A stretch of 64,000 nucleotides of DNA. Source: AWTP1-13 sp039808585 (GTDB lineage: Bacteria; Pseudomonadota; Alphaproteobacteria; Rhizobiales; Hyphomicrobiaceae). Under the pieces are notes generated by a model. The model was not told where the DNA came from and did no database searches. It saw only the letters and a program-made list of their open reading frames with translations. The position numbers and the translations under genes were made by a program. The stretch covers positions 1-64,000 of the forward strand of contig JBDHTJ010000003.1 of NCBI GenBank assembly GCA_039808585.1. The letters run 5' to 3'. Positions 8,851-17,195 of this stretch are shown here, piece by piece (the first letter of the stretch is position 1; the number at the start of each line of letters is the position of its first letter).

Positions 8851-10293
8851 ATGACGATCATGTCCCGGAGGAAGCCTTCGCAGCAACACCGTTCTTCGCG
8901 ACGCCCTGCGGTCGGCGGTCGTTTGGTCGTGGCCTTCGCCGTGGCTGCAACATTGTGCCTGCTGCCGGCACCGGCTTCGGCCCAGCAGGGACCTGTCAAC
9001 CCCGATGAGGCCAAGAAGCGCCTCGAAGCCAACAAGTCGAAGCTCGAGCAGACCCAGCGCATAAAGAAAGAGCTGCAGTCGGACGTCGAGAAGATTTCGG
9101 CAGAACGTGAACGCATCAATGCGCGCCTTGTGGAGACCGGCAAGCTCATCCAGCAGAGCGAGGCGCAGCTGACGCTGATCGAAAGCCGGCTGGGAGAACT
9201 GGAGACGCAAGAAAATACATTGCGCAGCCAGCTTTCCTCGAAGCACGGCTCCATCTCGGCCCTGCTTGCTGCCCTGCAGCGGATGGGGCGCAATCCGCCG
9301 CCGGTCATGGTTACGCAGCGCGAGGATGCCTTGACCATGGTGCGCTCGGCGATGCTGCTGGCATCGGCCTTCCCGGAGCTGCGCAACGAAGCCACGTCGC
9401 TGGGCTCGCAATTGGAAGATCTCGTGCGGGTGATGCAGAGCATTCGTTCAGAGGGCGACAAGCTCAAGGCCGAGACGGCACGGCTGGAGGAAGCGCGCAC
9501 GCGACTGGCGATGCTGCAGGAAAGCAAGCGGCAATCGCAATCCGAGCGTGAGGCCGAACTGGCGCGGATGGGAGCGCTGGCCAACGAAATATCCAAGAAC
9601 GTCGAGGACCTTAGCCAGCTGATCGGCAATCTCGACCGCGAAGTTGCGAGCCGAACGGGGCTTGGCACCTACGAGCAGGAAATGGCGCAGCGTCCGGCGC
9701 CGCAAGCTCCCCCTGCAGCCGCCCCGCCGGCTGCTGCCCAACCCGGCAAGGCCACACCGCAGACAAAAGCCGACAGCAAGGCTCCGGCGGAAGATCCCCG
9801 GGTGGTACTTGCGCCGTCTGGCGATCGGGTGGCTATGCTGTCGCCCGGCCGCATCAAGCCGGCGATGCCCTTCGAGCAAGCCAAAGGCTTGGTGCAAATG
9901 CCCGCTTTCGGCAAGCGCGTCCTTAATTTTGGCGATAAGACGCAGTATGGGAGCCAGTCGAAGGGCCTTGTTCTTCAAACGCGGCAGGGCGCGCAAGTCG
10001 TCTCGCCTTCGGACGGATGGGTCGTCTATGCCGGTGATTTTCGCAGCTACGGCCAGCTCTTGATCATTAATGCCGGTGGCGGATATCATATCCTCCTGGC
10101 CGGGTTATCTCAGATCGATGTGCAGCTGGGGCAGTTCGTCCTGACCGGAGAGCCGGTCGGCGTGATGCCCTCGAGCGGGACATCCTCGAAGCCGCAGGAC
10201 AATGCGCCTGTCCTCTACATCGAATTCCGCAAGGACCAGAAGCCCGTGGATCCGGACCCTTGGTGGGTTCCAGCCTCTCGAAAGGTAAGATGA
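8851..10293 (+). CDS. envC: EnvC-like murein hydrolase activator (M23/LytM fold)
   Basis: Periplasmic coiled-coil protein that probably activates cell-wall amidases at division. After a signal peptide (hydrophobic core LVVAFAVAATLCLLPAPASA) come long coiled coils (about residues 50-290), a Pro/Ala-rich linker and a C-terminal LytM domain. The LytM metal ligands are missing: TRQGAQVVSP lacks the first His/Asp pair and the final HxH is LYIEF, as in the catalytically dead E. coli EnvC. The start is uncertain (8851, 8860 or 8758). The stop directly abuts the ctpA start. Confidence 0.88.
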   Translation: MTIMSRRKPSQQHRSSRRPAVGGRLVVAFAVAATLCLLPAPASAQQGPVNPDEAKKRLEANKSKLEQTQRIKKELQSDVEKISAERERINARLVETGKLIQQSEAQLTLIESRLGELETQENTLRSQLSSKHGSISALLAALQRMGRNPPPVMVTQREDALTMVRSAMLLASAFPELRNEATSLGSQLEDLVRVMQSIRSEGDKLKAETARLEEARTRLAMLQESKRQSQSEREAELARMGALANEISKNVEDLSQLIGNLDREVASRTGLGTYEQEMAQRPAPQAPPAAAPPAAAQPGKATPQTKADSKAPAEDPRVVLAPSGDRVAMLSPGRIKPAMPFEQAKGLVQMPAFGKRVLNFGDKTQYGSQSKGLVLQTRQGAQVVSPSDGWVVYAGDFRSYGQLLIINAGGGYHILLAGLSQIDVQLGQFVLTGEPVGVMPSSGTSSKPQDNAPVLYIEFRKDQKPVDPDPWWVPASRKVR

Positions 10294-11712
10294 ATGATGC
10301 GCATGCCAGAGCAGAGAAAGACGCGTAGATCAGACTACGCTTTCTGGACCTTCGTGTTCTTTGCGGTGATCGCCGCCGGAACCAGCGTGCTCAATGTCAC
10401 GCGCACATACTCCGCGACTTCGACCAACTCGGAGATCTACAAGCAGCTCGATCTGTTTGGCGACGTGCTGGAGCGCGTGCGAGCCGATTATGTCGACAAG
10501 CCCGACGATGCTCAGCTCATCGACAGCGCTATCAACGGCATGCTGGCCGCGCTCGACCCGCATTCGGCCTACCTCAATCCCAAGAATTTCCGCGACATGC
10601 AGGTGCAGACCCGCGGTGAGTTCGGTGGCCTCGGCATCGAGGTCACCATGGAGAACGGCATGGTGAAGGTGGTGTCGCCCATCGACGACACGCCGGCCGC
10701 GAAAGCCGGGCTGCTCACCAACGACCTCATCACGCACCTCGACGGCGAGCAGATCGTTGGTCTTACGCTTGAGCAGGCGGTCGAGAAGATGCGCGGGCCG
10801 GTGAACACGCCCATCACGTTGACGGTGATGCGCAAGGGCAAGGACGAGCCGTTCGAGATCAAAATCGTTCGCGACGTAATCCGCATCAACGCAGTGAAGT
10901 CGCGCCAGGAAGGCGAGATCATCTACGCCAAGGTCTCCACCTTCAACGAGCAGACTCATTCCAACCTCGTGAAGCAGGTGGAATCGCTGAAGAAGGGCAT
11001 GAAGAACGTGAAGGGCTACATCATAGACCTTCGCGGCAATCCCGGCGGTCTTCTCGACCAGGCGATCGCGGTTTCCGATGATTTCCTCGAGAAGGGCGCC
11101 ATCGTGCTGACGAAGGGCCGGAGCCTGGAGGAGACGCAGCGGGCGAATGCGCGGCCGGGCGATCTCACCGATGGCAAGCCGGTGATCGTGCTGATAAACG
11201 GCGGTTCGGCATCTGCGTCCGAGATCGTGGCCGGTGCCCTGCAGGACCACAAGCGTGCAACGATCATCGGCACTCGCTCATTCGGCAAGGGCTCGGTGCA
11301 GACCATCATTCCCCTCGGTCCTAACGGTGCCATCCGCCTGACCACGGCGCGCTACTACACACCGTCGGGCCGTTCGATCCAGGCCAAAGGTATCGACCCC
11401 GATATCCTCGTCGAGCAGGATCTGCCGCCGGAACTGCAGACGAAGGGGCCGGTTCGCGCTCCCAGCGAGGCCGGGTTGCGGGGCCATCTCAAGGGTGACA
11501 ACAAGGACGGCAAGGGCGAAGGCGGTGGCTCCTCCGCATACGTGCCGCGCGAGCCGGAGAAGGATACGCAGCTGCAATACGCGCTGAAGATGCTGCGCGG
11601 CGAGCCGCTGCCCGAGTTGAAGAAGGCGGACGCGCCTGCAGCACCTGCCACGGATGCCCAGCCCCAGACGCAGGCCCCTGCGGCTGCGCCGGCCGAGCAG
11701 CCCAAGCAGTAA
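10294..11712 (+). CDS. ctpA: Carboxy-terminal processing protease (S41)
   Basis: Periplasmic serine protease of 472 residues: N-terminal membrane anchor (AFWTFVFFAVIAAGTSVL), PDZ domain (about 95-175) and S41 catalytic domain. By analogy with E. coli Prc the dyad is Ser307 (GGSASASE) and Lys332 (SFGKGSVQT). The C-terminal tail is rich in Ala, Pro and Gln (about 440-472). It starts immediately after the envC stop, so the two are co-translated; EnvC-CtpA linkage is conserved in Hyphomicrobiales. Confidence 0.95.
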   Translation: MMRMPEQRKTRRSDYAFWTFVFFAVIAAGTSVLNVTRTYSATSTNSEIYKQLDLFGDVLERVRADYVDKPDDAQLIDSAINGMLAALDPHSAYLNPKNFRDMQVQTRGEFGGLGIEVTMENGMVKVVSPIDDTPAAKAGLLTNDLITHLDGEQIVGLTLEQAVEKMRGPVNTPITLTVMRKGKDEPFEIKIVRDVIRINAVKSRQEGEIIYAKVSTFNEQTHSNLVKQVESLKKGMKNVKGYIIDLRGNPGGLLDQAIAVSDDFLEKGAIVLTKGRSLEETQRANARPGDLTDGKPVIVLINGGSASASEIVAGALQDHKRATIIGTRSFGKGSVQTIIPLGPNGAIRLTTARYYTPSGRSIQAKGIDPDILVEQDLPPELQTKGPVRAPSEAGLRGHLKGDNKDGKGEGGGSSAYVPREPEKDTQLQYALKMLRGEPLPELKKADAPAAPATDAQPQTQAPAAAPAEQPKQ

Positions 11713-11734
11713 GACGTCCAATTTGGAGTGGGAG

Positions 11735-11763
11735 CGGGCGCTGCGGCGCCCGTTTCTTTTTTT
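11735..11763 (+). terminator. Terminator after ctpA
   Basis: Stem CGGGCGC (11735-11741) / GCGCCCG (11746-11752), tetraloop TGCG, followed by TTTCTTTTTTT. A textbook rho-independent terminator closing the envC-ctpA operon, 22 bases after the ctpA stop. Confidence 0.88.
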
Positions 11764-11882
11764 GGGCCTGCGCAAGCGCCGTGCTGCGGGCGTAGAGAGA
11801 AGCAGTGTCATTCCGCATCTACTGCTGGGCGGGATGGCGTGGTCGAAAACAGCGCCGATGCTCCAGTCACGAGAGGCACACC

Positions 11883-12383
11883 ATGACGACGTTACTGCCG
11901 TATCGCCCATGTGTCGGCATCATGCTGCTGAATGCTGACGGACGCGTATGGATCGGGCGGCGGCCCGATGCCGCCAACGAGCCCGAGGGCAGGGGCTCAT
12001 GGTGGCAGATGCCGCAGGGCGGGATCGATGAAAGCGAAGAGCCGCGCAGTGCTGCGCTGCGTGAACTCATGGAGGAAACCAGCGTTACCTCCGCCCGCAT
12101 CATCGCCGAGAGCCAGCGCTGGTACCATTACGATCTGCCGACCGAGCTTCGCCCCAAGGCGTGGGGTGGAAAATACCAGGGCCAGAAGCAGAAGTGGTTC
12201 CTGGCGCGCTTCGAGGGGCGGGATGATGAAGTCGTATTGGAGAAGCCGGGGCACAAGCCTGAGTTCGATGTCTGGCGCTGGGCGAGCCTCGATGAACTCG
12301 TGCTGTTGATCGTGCCCTTCAAGCGGGACGTCTACCGGCAGGTGGTGGAGGAGTTTCGGCCGCTCGTGATGCCGGCGGCCTGA
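11883..12383 (+). CDS. rppH: RNA pyrophosphohydrolase (RppH), first of two tandem copies
   Basis: Nudix enzyme converting 5'-triphosphate RNA ends to monophosphate and starting RNA decay. 166 residues from MTTLLPYRPCVGIMLL. The Nudix box spans residues 46-68 (G46, E52, R60, E61, E64, E65), but the Gly before the last hydrophobic residue is Ser67. The RppH-type GKYQGQKQKWFLARF strand and FDVWRW are present. It follows the ctpA terminator and is paired with a second copy at 12539; envC-ctpA-rppH order is usual in this order of bacteria. Confidence 0.92.
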   Translation: MTTLLPYRPCVGIMLLNADGRVWIGRRPDAANEPEGRGSWWQMPQGGIDESEEPRSAALRELMEETSVTSARIIAESQRWYHYDLPTELRPKAWGGKYQGQKQKWFLARFEGRDDEVVLEKPGHKPEFDVWRWASLDELVLLIVPFKRDVYRQVVEEFRPLVMPAA

Positions 12384-12428
12384 ACAATTGCGCGGGCCGG
12401 TCGTTGTAACGCAAAACGGCTGCGCCTC

Positions 12429-12449
12429 GCGGGCGGGGAAGCCCGCTTT
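12429..12449 (+). terminator. Possible weak terminator between the two rppH copies
   Basis: Hairpin GCGGGC (12429-12434) / GCCCGC (12441-12446) with loop GGGGAA and a short TTTAA tail, 45 bases past the first rppH stop. The U-tract is poor, so it may only attenuate. Confidence 0.4.
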
Positions 12450-12538
12450 AACGGGATTTCCGATATTGAGGTGACAAGCGCGGGCAAATCACGGCACGCT
12501 CGGCAAATCGACTTTGGGTACAGGAGACACTGCCGCCT

Positions 12539-13132
12539 ATGGCGCAGAAGGCGCAAATCGATCTGCCTTACCGGACGTGTGTCGGCATCATGCTGATCAA
12601 TCGCGCCGGCCTCGTGTGGATCGGCCAGCGCCAGCCGAAATGGGTTGATCGTGCCATCTGGCAGATGCCTCAGGGCGGCTTGCTGCCCAAGGAGACGCCG
12701 CGCAAGGCGGCTCTTCGGGAATTGGAAGAGGAAACGGGTGTCACCAGCGTCGACATCATCGCTGAATCCCCCGATTGGCTCACCTACGAGTTGCCGCCCG
12801 AACTGATGGGCGTGGCACTGAAGGGGCGATATCGCGGCCAACGCCAGAAGTGGTTCGCGATGCGGTTCACGGGCCCTGACAGCGAGATTCGTATCACCGG
12901 AAGGCGCGGGCTGAAGTCCGAGTTCGATGCGTGGCGCTGGGCCTATGCGGGCGAGGCGGTGGACCTCGCAATCGCCTTCAAGCGTCCTCTCTATGCAGAA
13001 GTGCAGGCAATGTTCGCGCCGCATTTGGCGGTGGCGGAGCCGCGCGCGGCGAGGGCGCGCAACCGGCATCGGTCCTGGGCGGATCTCCTCTGGCGCCGTG
13101 GTGGCGGCAGGGCACGTGCCGCTGGCGCCTGA
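12539..13132 (+). CDS. Second RppH-type Nudix hydrolase
   Basis: 197-residue paralogue of the gene just upstream, alignable along its whole Nudix domain: CVGIMLINRAGLVWIG, Nudix box 46-68 in canonical form (EETGV), RYRGQRQKWFAMRF and FDAWRW. It differs in an extra basic, Arg-rich C-terminal tail of about 30 residues (AARARNRHRSWADLLWRR). It probably acts on 5'-phosphorylated RNA or a dinucleotide; which copy is the main RppH cannot be told. The spacer is 155 bp. Confidence 0.88.
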   Translation: MAQKAQIDLPYRTCVGIMLINRAGLVWIGQRQPKWVDRAIWQMPQGGLLPKETPRKAALRELEEETGVTSVDIIAESPDWLTYELPPELMGVALKGRYRGQRQKWFAMRFTGPDSEIRITGRRGLKSEFDAWRWAYAGEAVDLAIAFKRPLYAEVQAMFAPHLAVAEPRAARARNRHRSWADLLWRRGGGRARAAGA

Positions 13133-13200
13133 GGGTTGCCGGAACCGCGCTGCTCCTACTGGCGTTCTCGAAGCCCCGACTACGCATGAAGGGCCTCGTC

Positions 13201-13467
13201 ATGCCTGAACGCACCCTCAAGATCATCAATGGACCAGACAAGCCGGCCCTGCAATGGGCGCTGGCCTATCCTGACCGGGAGCAGGTGCACTTTCGCCTCG
13301 AGAACGACGGCGTCGACGCGCAGATCCTGCGCATGGACGAGCTTCCTGACGGATTGAGTTTCACCATCGAGGGCGTGGTCAAGTCGGGAACGCTGCAGGG
13401 GAGTTCCTTCCGGGGCGCATACAGCGTGGAAACGCGCAGCGGATCGCTCTCGCTCCCAGCCCCCTGA
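13201..13467 (+). CDS. Small conserved-looking protein of unknown function
   Basis: 88 residues starting MPERTLKIINGP, with AAGGG about 8 bases upstream, which favours 13201 over an in-frame ATG at 13186. The sequence alternates short beta-like stretches (LKIIN, QVHFRLEN, LSFTIEGVV, GAYSVETRSGSLSL), suggesting a compact all-beta fold. No signal peptide or membrane segment. No family recognised. It lies between the second rppH-like gene and the DASS transporter. Confidence 0.6.
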   Translation: MPERTLKIINGPDKPALQWALAYPDREQVHFRLENDGVDAQILRMDELPDGLSFTIEGVVKSGTLQGSSFRGAYSVETRSGSLSLPAP

Positions 13468-13522
13468 CTTTCAAGCTCGATATACAGCTGCTGCTGCAGT
13501 TGCGAACCTGCCTTGGCCGTTG

Positions 13523-13536
13523 TTGACGCTGATCAA
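13523..13536 (+). promoter_or_regulatory. FNR/FixK-type box upstream of the DASS transporter
   Basis: TTGACGCTGATCAA fits the TTGA-N6-TCAA consensus of FNR, FnrN and FixK regulators and ends 55 bases before the transporter start. This suggests control by oxygen level; inference from motif and position only. Confidence 0.45.
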
Positions 13537-13591
13537 CGCCGGAAGCTTCGCGCACGGAAAGATTAGAGTGATCTTTCCCGCGGAGGAAATC

Positions 13592-15097
13592 ATGGCGGTT
13601 GCAGCAACTGGTGCAGGTCAGTCAGCGCCGGCAAGTTCGCAAGGTGTAGCGTCCTATATAGGTCTCGGTGCTGCCGTTCTTGCCCTTGCCATCATCCTGG
13701 CACTGCCGCCCGTTGCCGGACTGCCGATCGCAGGACAGCGCATGCTGGCGGTGCTGGCCTTCGCCGTGATCATCTGGATCACCGAAGCGCTCGACTATGC
13801 GGTCAGTGCGGTGGTGATAGCGGGGCTGATGGCCGTGCTGCTAGGGCTGTCGCCATCGGTCTCGAATCCCAAAGCACTCTTGGGGACCGCGGCAGGGCTG
13901 ACCGCTGCCATGAGTGGTTTTTCCAACACCGCGCTGACGCTGGTGGCGGCGGCACTGTTTCTCTCGGCCGCCATGACCATAAACGGCCTAGATCGGCGGA
14001 TCGCGCTCGTGATCCTTTCGGGTGTGGGGGCAAAAACCAGCCGCATCGTCATCGGAAGCATCGTCGTGTCGACAGTGCTCGCCTTTATCGTACCCAGCGC
14101 CACAGCGCGCGCTGCCGCCGTCATTCCGATCATGATGGGCATCGTGCTGGCGTTCGGCGCGGACAAGCGTAGCCGCTTTGCAGCCCTGCTCATGATCACG
14201 ACCGTGCAGGCGGTGAGCATCTGGAACATCGGCATCAAGACCGCTGCCGCACAGAACATGGTGGCCATCGGCTTCATCCAGAAGACGCTGGGGCAGGATG
14301 TGACCTGGCTCAGCTGGTTCATTGCAGCTGCGCCATTCTCCATCGCCATGTCGATCGCGCTTTATGCTGTCATGATGATGATGATGCCGCCCGAGACAGA
14401 CGAGATGCCAGGTGGCAAGGCCTCGATCGCGGATGCGCTCCAGAAACTCGGCCCCATCACGGGCAGGGAACTGCGGCTGCTCGCGGTCTCGCTGACCCTG
14501 CTTGCCGTCTGGGCTACCGAGGGCGTGCTGCACAAGTTCGACAGCTCAACGACAACGATCATCGCGGTGGGTCTGCTTTTCCTGCCGCTGGTCGGCGTGA
14601 TGACGTGGAAGCAGGCCAACCCCCTCATCCCGTGGGGCACGGTGGTTTTGTTCGGCGTCGGCATCAGTCTCGGAACGGCACTGCTGCAGACGCAGGCGGC
14701 AGCGTGGCTGGCCAACCTGATCGTCAGCGGTTTTGGCCTCAATCAACTGGGCCCATTGAGCGTGCTGGCCGTGATGGCCGCGTTCCTGATCATCATTCAC
14801 TTGGGATTTGCGAGTGCGACGGCGCTTGCCTCCGCACTCATTCCCATCGTCATCGCGGTGTTACAGAAGATGCCCGCGGGGTCGGTGAACGTCATTGGAA
14901 TGACGCTCATTCTGCAATTCGTCGTGAGCATGGGCTTCATCTTGCCGGTGAACTCGCCACAGGGGATGGTTGCCTACGGCACCGACACCTTCGCGGCACG
15001 CGATTTCGTCCGCACCGGCTTGGTCTTGACCATCATTGCCTACGTTCTGGTGCTGATCTTCTCCGCAACGTACTGGAAGTGGCTCGGCTTCGTGTAG
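13592..15097 (+). CDS. SLC13/DASS family anion transporter
   Basis: 501-residue inner-membrane carrier for dicarboxylates, sulfate or related anions, probably sodium driven. About 11-13 hydrophobic helices; the two half-repeat signature sites appear as GFSNTALTLV and GFASATALASALIP (SNT and SAT). The start MAVAATGAGQ has GGAGG 6-7 bases upstream; an earlier in-frame ATG at 13520 would overlap the FNR-type box. Single-gene unit; the substrate is not deducible. Confidence 0.9.
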   Translation: MAVAATGAGQSAPASSQGVASYIGLGAAVLALAIILALPPVAGLPIAGQRMLAVLAFAVIIWITEALDYAVSAVVIAGLMAVLLGLSPSVSNPKALLGTAAGLTAAMSGFSNTALTLVAAALFLSAAMTINGLDRRIALVILSGVGAKTSRIVIGSIVVSTVLAFIVPSATARAAAVIPIMMGIVLAFGADKRSRFAALLMITTVQAVSIWNIGIKTAAAQNMVAIGFIQKTLGQDVTWLSWFIAAAPFSIAMSIALYAVMMMMMPPETDEMPGGKASIADALQKLGPITGRELRLLAVSLTLLAVWATEGVLHKFDSSTTTIIAVGLLFLPLVGVMTWKQANPLIPWGTVVLFGVGISLGTALLQTQAAAWLANLIVSGFGLNQLGPLSVLAVMAAFLIIIHLGFASATALASALIPIVIAVLQKMPAGSVNVIGMTLILQFVVSMGFILPVNSPQGMVAYGTDTFAARDFVRTGLVLTIIAYVLVLIFSATYWKWLGFV

Positions 15098-15137
15098 ACG
15101 GGCCGAGGCAAGTTTCACGAGCATCTTCCAGGTGCCT

Positions 15138-15186
15138 GATTGAGTCTCGTCTACGCTTTCGATGGGCGCGTCGGCGCTTCCATCAC
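15138..15186. repeat. Degenerate half copy of the 126-bp hairpin repeat
   Basis: GATTGAG, then ACGCTTTCGATGG, GCGCG and TTCCATC match the second half of the repeats at 47098 and 50286 (the core ACGCTTTCGATGG is identical). The hairpin arms have decayed. The segment overlaps the last codons and stop of the nepR-like gene. Confidence 0.55.
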
Positions 15187-15342
15187 TGCCCTGGGCTGGG
15201 CCCGGGTATTTGCGAGCTGTTCGAGCCTGCTGCGCATGACATCGGGCAGATCGTCGCGCAGGATATCGCCGTTTGCGCGACGGAGACCGGCTCCGAGGCA
15301 GAGCATGTAGTGAAGCTCGGGATGTTTGTTCTGGATCCGCAT
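15151..15342 (-). CDS. Putative NepR-like anti-sigma factor
   Basis: 63-residue protein. Its centre, CLGAGLRRANGDILRD then DLPDVMRSRLEQL, fits the NepR core pattern LGxxLRxxYDxVxxEPVPDRFxxLLxxL, which binds EcfG sigma factors until displaced by PhyR in the general stress response. Nothing else of that system lies nearby. A GGAAC-N16-GGTT promoter, as read by EcfG itself, lies upstream. The C-terminal tail comes from a decayed repeat. No good ribosome site is seen; GTG at 15345 is an alternative start. Identification is by eye. Confidence 0.5.
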   Translation of the reverse strand: MRIQNKHPELHYMLCLGAGLRRANGDILRDDLPDVMRSRLEQLANTRAQPRAVMEAPTRPSKA

Positions 15343-15384
15343 CACGCGACGTGGCGCTGTTGTGTGAATTGACCGCAATGACGA

Positions 15385-15409
15385 AACCAGAAGGTGTGAG
15401 TTTCGTTCC
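15385..15409 (-). promoter_or_regulatory. EcfG-type (general stress sigma) promoter for the nepR-like gene
   Basis: Minus strand GGAAC (15409-15405), a 16-base spacer and GGTT (15388-15385). The known EcfG consensus in alphaproteobacteria is GGAAC-N16/17-CGTT, so one base differs. The distance to the ATG at 15342 would give a leader of about 35 bases. Confidence 0.45.
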
Positions 15410-15764
15410 TTCGCTTCTGCAAAATGCCGGCGCAATTTACAATAATATGAATGGTTTGGCAGTTGAATCACTCCCCAAACGCGATGGGTCGGAAGAGGTG
15501 GGCGCAACGTTGCCGCGAACGCGAGCGGAACAGTAAAACATCGGTAGGGCAATAAACGGCTGGATAACCACCGGCAAAGCTTCGGCTTTCTGTGACTTTC
15601 GCGATGGTGCCGGCATCGATATGCTGCCACAAATATCAGTGCATTTCTCGAAAAACGGTAATATGATTTCCATTGGCAGGGACAGATGCGAAGCGGCGGC
15701 AGCGCCATCGCGGGTTCGTCTCGGCGATGGGCAGGGAAGCGAAAGCTTCGTCGTGGAGACTGCG
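15410..15764. other. Non-coding stretch upstream of the YbjN-like gene
   Basis: About 350 bp with no supported gene. It contains a locally AT-rich part (15420-15470, with AATTTACAATAATATGAATGG). It should hold the promoter of the YbjN-like gene at 15765. No strong hairpin or recognised box was found. Confidence 0.4.
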
Positions 15765-16220
15765 ATGTCCAACTCAATTCCTTTTCCGAAAAAGCCGTTG
15801 CCGCCCCTTGCACTGATCGAGGAAGATCAAGTGACGCTGGGCCGCCTGAAGCAGATCCTGGACGCTGCCTTCATCGATTCTGAAATCGATGCAGAGGGCG
15901 AGTTGTTCATCAGCCAGGGGCTGGATTTTCCGATCTGGGTCGCTCTCGAGCCGGACAGGAAGTCGCTGAACATCTATACCTGCGTCGGAATGCGCAAATC
16001 AGATGCCGAGGCGCTGGAGGCCGTCAATCAGCTCAACCAGCGATTGATCATCGCGCAGTTCCACGTGAAGGACCGGGCGCTGTGGGCCAATCATTGGATG
16101 TCGATCGACACTGGGCTTCTCTCACGCCAGTTCGTTCTGACCCTGCGGCGCTTCGCGACCATCTTCCAGCAGGCCATGGAGGACAAATGCGCAGCGGGAT
16201 TGTTTGCCGAATTGGAGTGA
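15765..16220 (+). CDS. YbjN domain-containing protein
   Basis: 151 residues from MSNSIPFPKKPLPP. The fold resembles YbjN/type III secretion chaperone-like proteins: LGRLKQILDAAFID, ELFISQGLDFPIWVALEPD, LNIYTCVGMR and a long C-terminal helical part. Cytoplasmic; the biochemical role of the family is poorly defined. An upstream in-frame start at 15621 would add 48 atypical residues. It converges with trhO. Confidence 0.8.
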   Translation: MSNSIPFPKKPLPPLALIEEDQVTLGRLKQILDAAFIDSEIDAEGELFISQGLDFPIWVALEPDRKSLNIYTCVGMRKSDAEALEAVNQLNQRLIIAQFHVKDRALWANHWMSIDTGLLSRQFVLTLRRFATIFQQAMEDKCAAGLFAELE

Positions 16221-16243
16221 TCGCCTCGTTCGGCTCAGGGCTC

Positions 16244-16981
16244 TTACTGCTCGGATAGGAACGCTGGAAGTGCGACCTCTTTTTCGCCCACTGCCTCGCG
16301 CTCGTCGAAGACGAAGCATTTGCCGTGCCACAAGCTGTCTTCTGCCGGCACGCGGGCGAGATAGTTCAGGATGCCGCCCTTGAGGTGGTAGACCTCCTCG
16401 AAGCCCTTGTGCATGAGGTAGGCGGACGCCTTTTCGCAGCGGATGCCACCCGTGCAGAACATGGCGACCTTGCGGTTGCGCTTCGGGTCGAGGTTCTGGT
16501 CCACGAAGTGTGGGAATTCACCAAAGGATCGCGTGCGGGGATCGACAGCCCTCGCGAACGTGCCTTCCGCCACTTCGTAGGCGTTGCGCGTGTCGAGGAC
16601 GATGACCTCCGGGTCTGAGATCAAGGCGTTCCAGTCTTCCGGCGACACGTACTGCCCGACTTGCGCGGAAGGATCAGCCTCCGGCACGCGCAACGTGATG
16701 ATCTCCTTCTTCACTTTCACCTTAAGGCGCTTGAAGGGGTGCAGCTCGCTTTGGGCCTGCTTGGTCTCGAGGTCTGCGAAGCGGGCGTCGGATCGCAGCA
16801 TGGCCAGGAATTGCGCCATGGCGTCGGGAAGAGCCGAGACCGTACCGTTTATGCCTTCCGAAGCGATGAGCAGGGTGCCCCGCATTTCGCTTGCCCGCAT
16901 ATGCGCGAACAGTTGGTCGCGCAGCGCCTGTGGCTCGGCGATGAACACGAACTTATAGAACGCTGCAATCAAGACTGGCAT
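16244..16981 (-). CDS. trhO: tRNA uridine(34) hydroxylase (rhodanese-related, TrhO/YceA)
   Basis: Oxygen-dependent hydroxylase making 5-hydroxyuridine at the wobble position of tRNA. From MPVLIAAFYKFVFI (245 residues): N-terminal acylphosphatase-like domain, then a rhodanese domain with the active-site loop CTGGIRCEK (Cys176 and Cys182). The in-frame start at 17215 is rejected because it runs into the divergent DUF3830 gene. Ends convergent with the YbjN-like gene. Confidence 0.93.
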   Translation of the reverse strand: MPVLIAAFYKFVFIAEPQALRDQLFAHMRASEMRGTLLIASEGINGTVSALPDAMAQFLAMLRSDARFADLETKQAQSELHPFKRLKVKVKKEIITLRVPEADPSAQVGQYVSPEDWNALISDPEVIVLDTRNAYEVAEGTFARAVDPRTRSFGEFPHFVDQNLDPKRNRKVAMFCTGGIRCEKASAYLMHKGFEEVYHLKGGILNYLARVPAEDSLWHGKCFVFDEREAVGEKEVALPAFLSEQ

Positions 16982-17195
16982 TTCTGGAAGAGCCTTCCCG
17001 TTGTCTCGCCTCGGTGCCTTGCGGCGCCGAACGCCCCTCATCTGCCCAAAAACTCGCCAGTCGTCAAAGCGCTTGCCCAACCCTCTCGCTCGCACCGTCG
17101 TCGCAGCAATTCCGCCATGGACAAGAGGCGCCAGACGGGGCATGTGCGGGCGTGCCTCATTCTCCGAGGAAGCTCGGTCCCACAATGGATTTCCC

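Noticed and set aside
15378..15536. 52-residue plus-strand frame (MTKPEGVSFVPS)
   Set aside because: No ribosome site or family likeness, and it overlaps the proposed nepR promoter.
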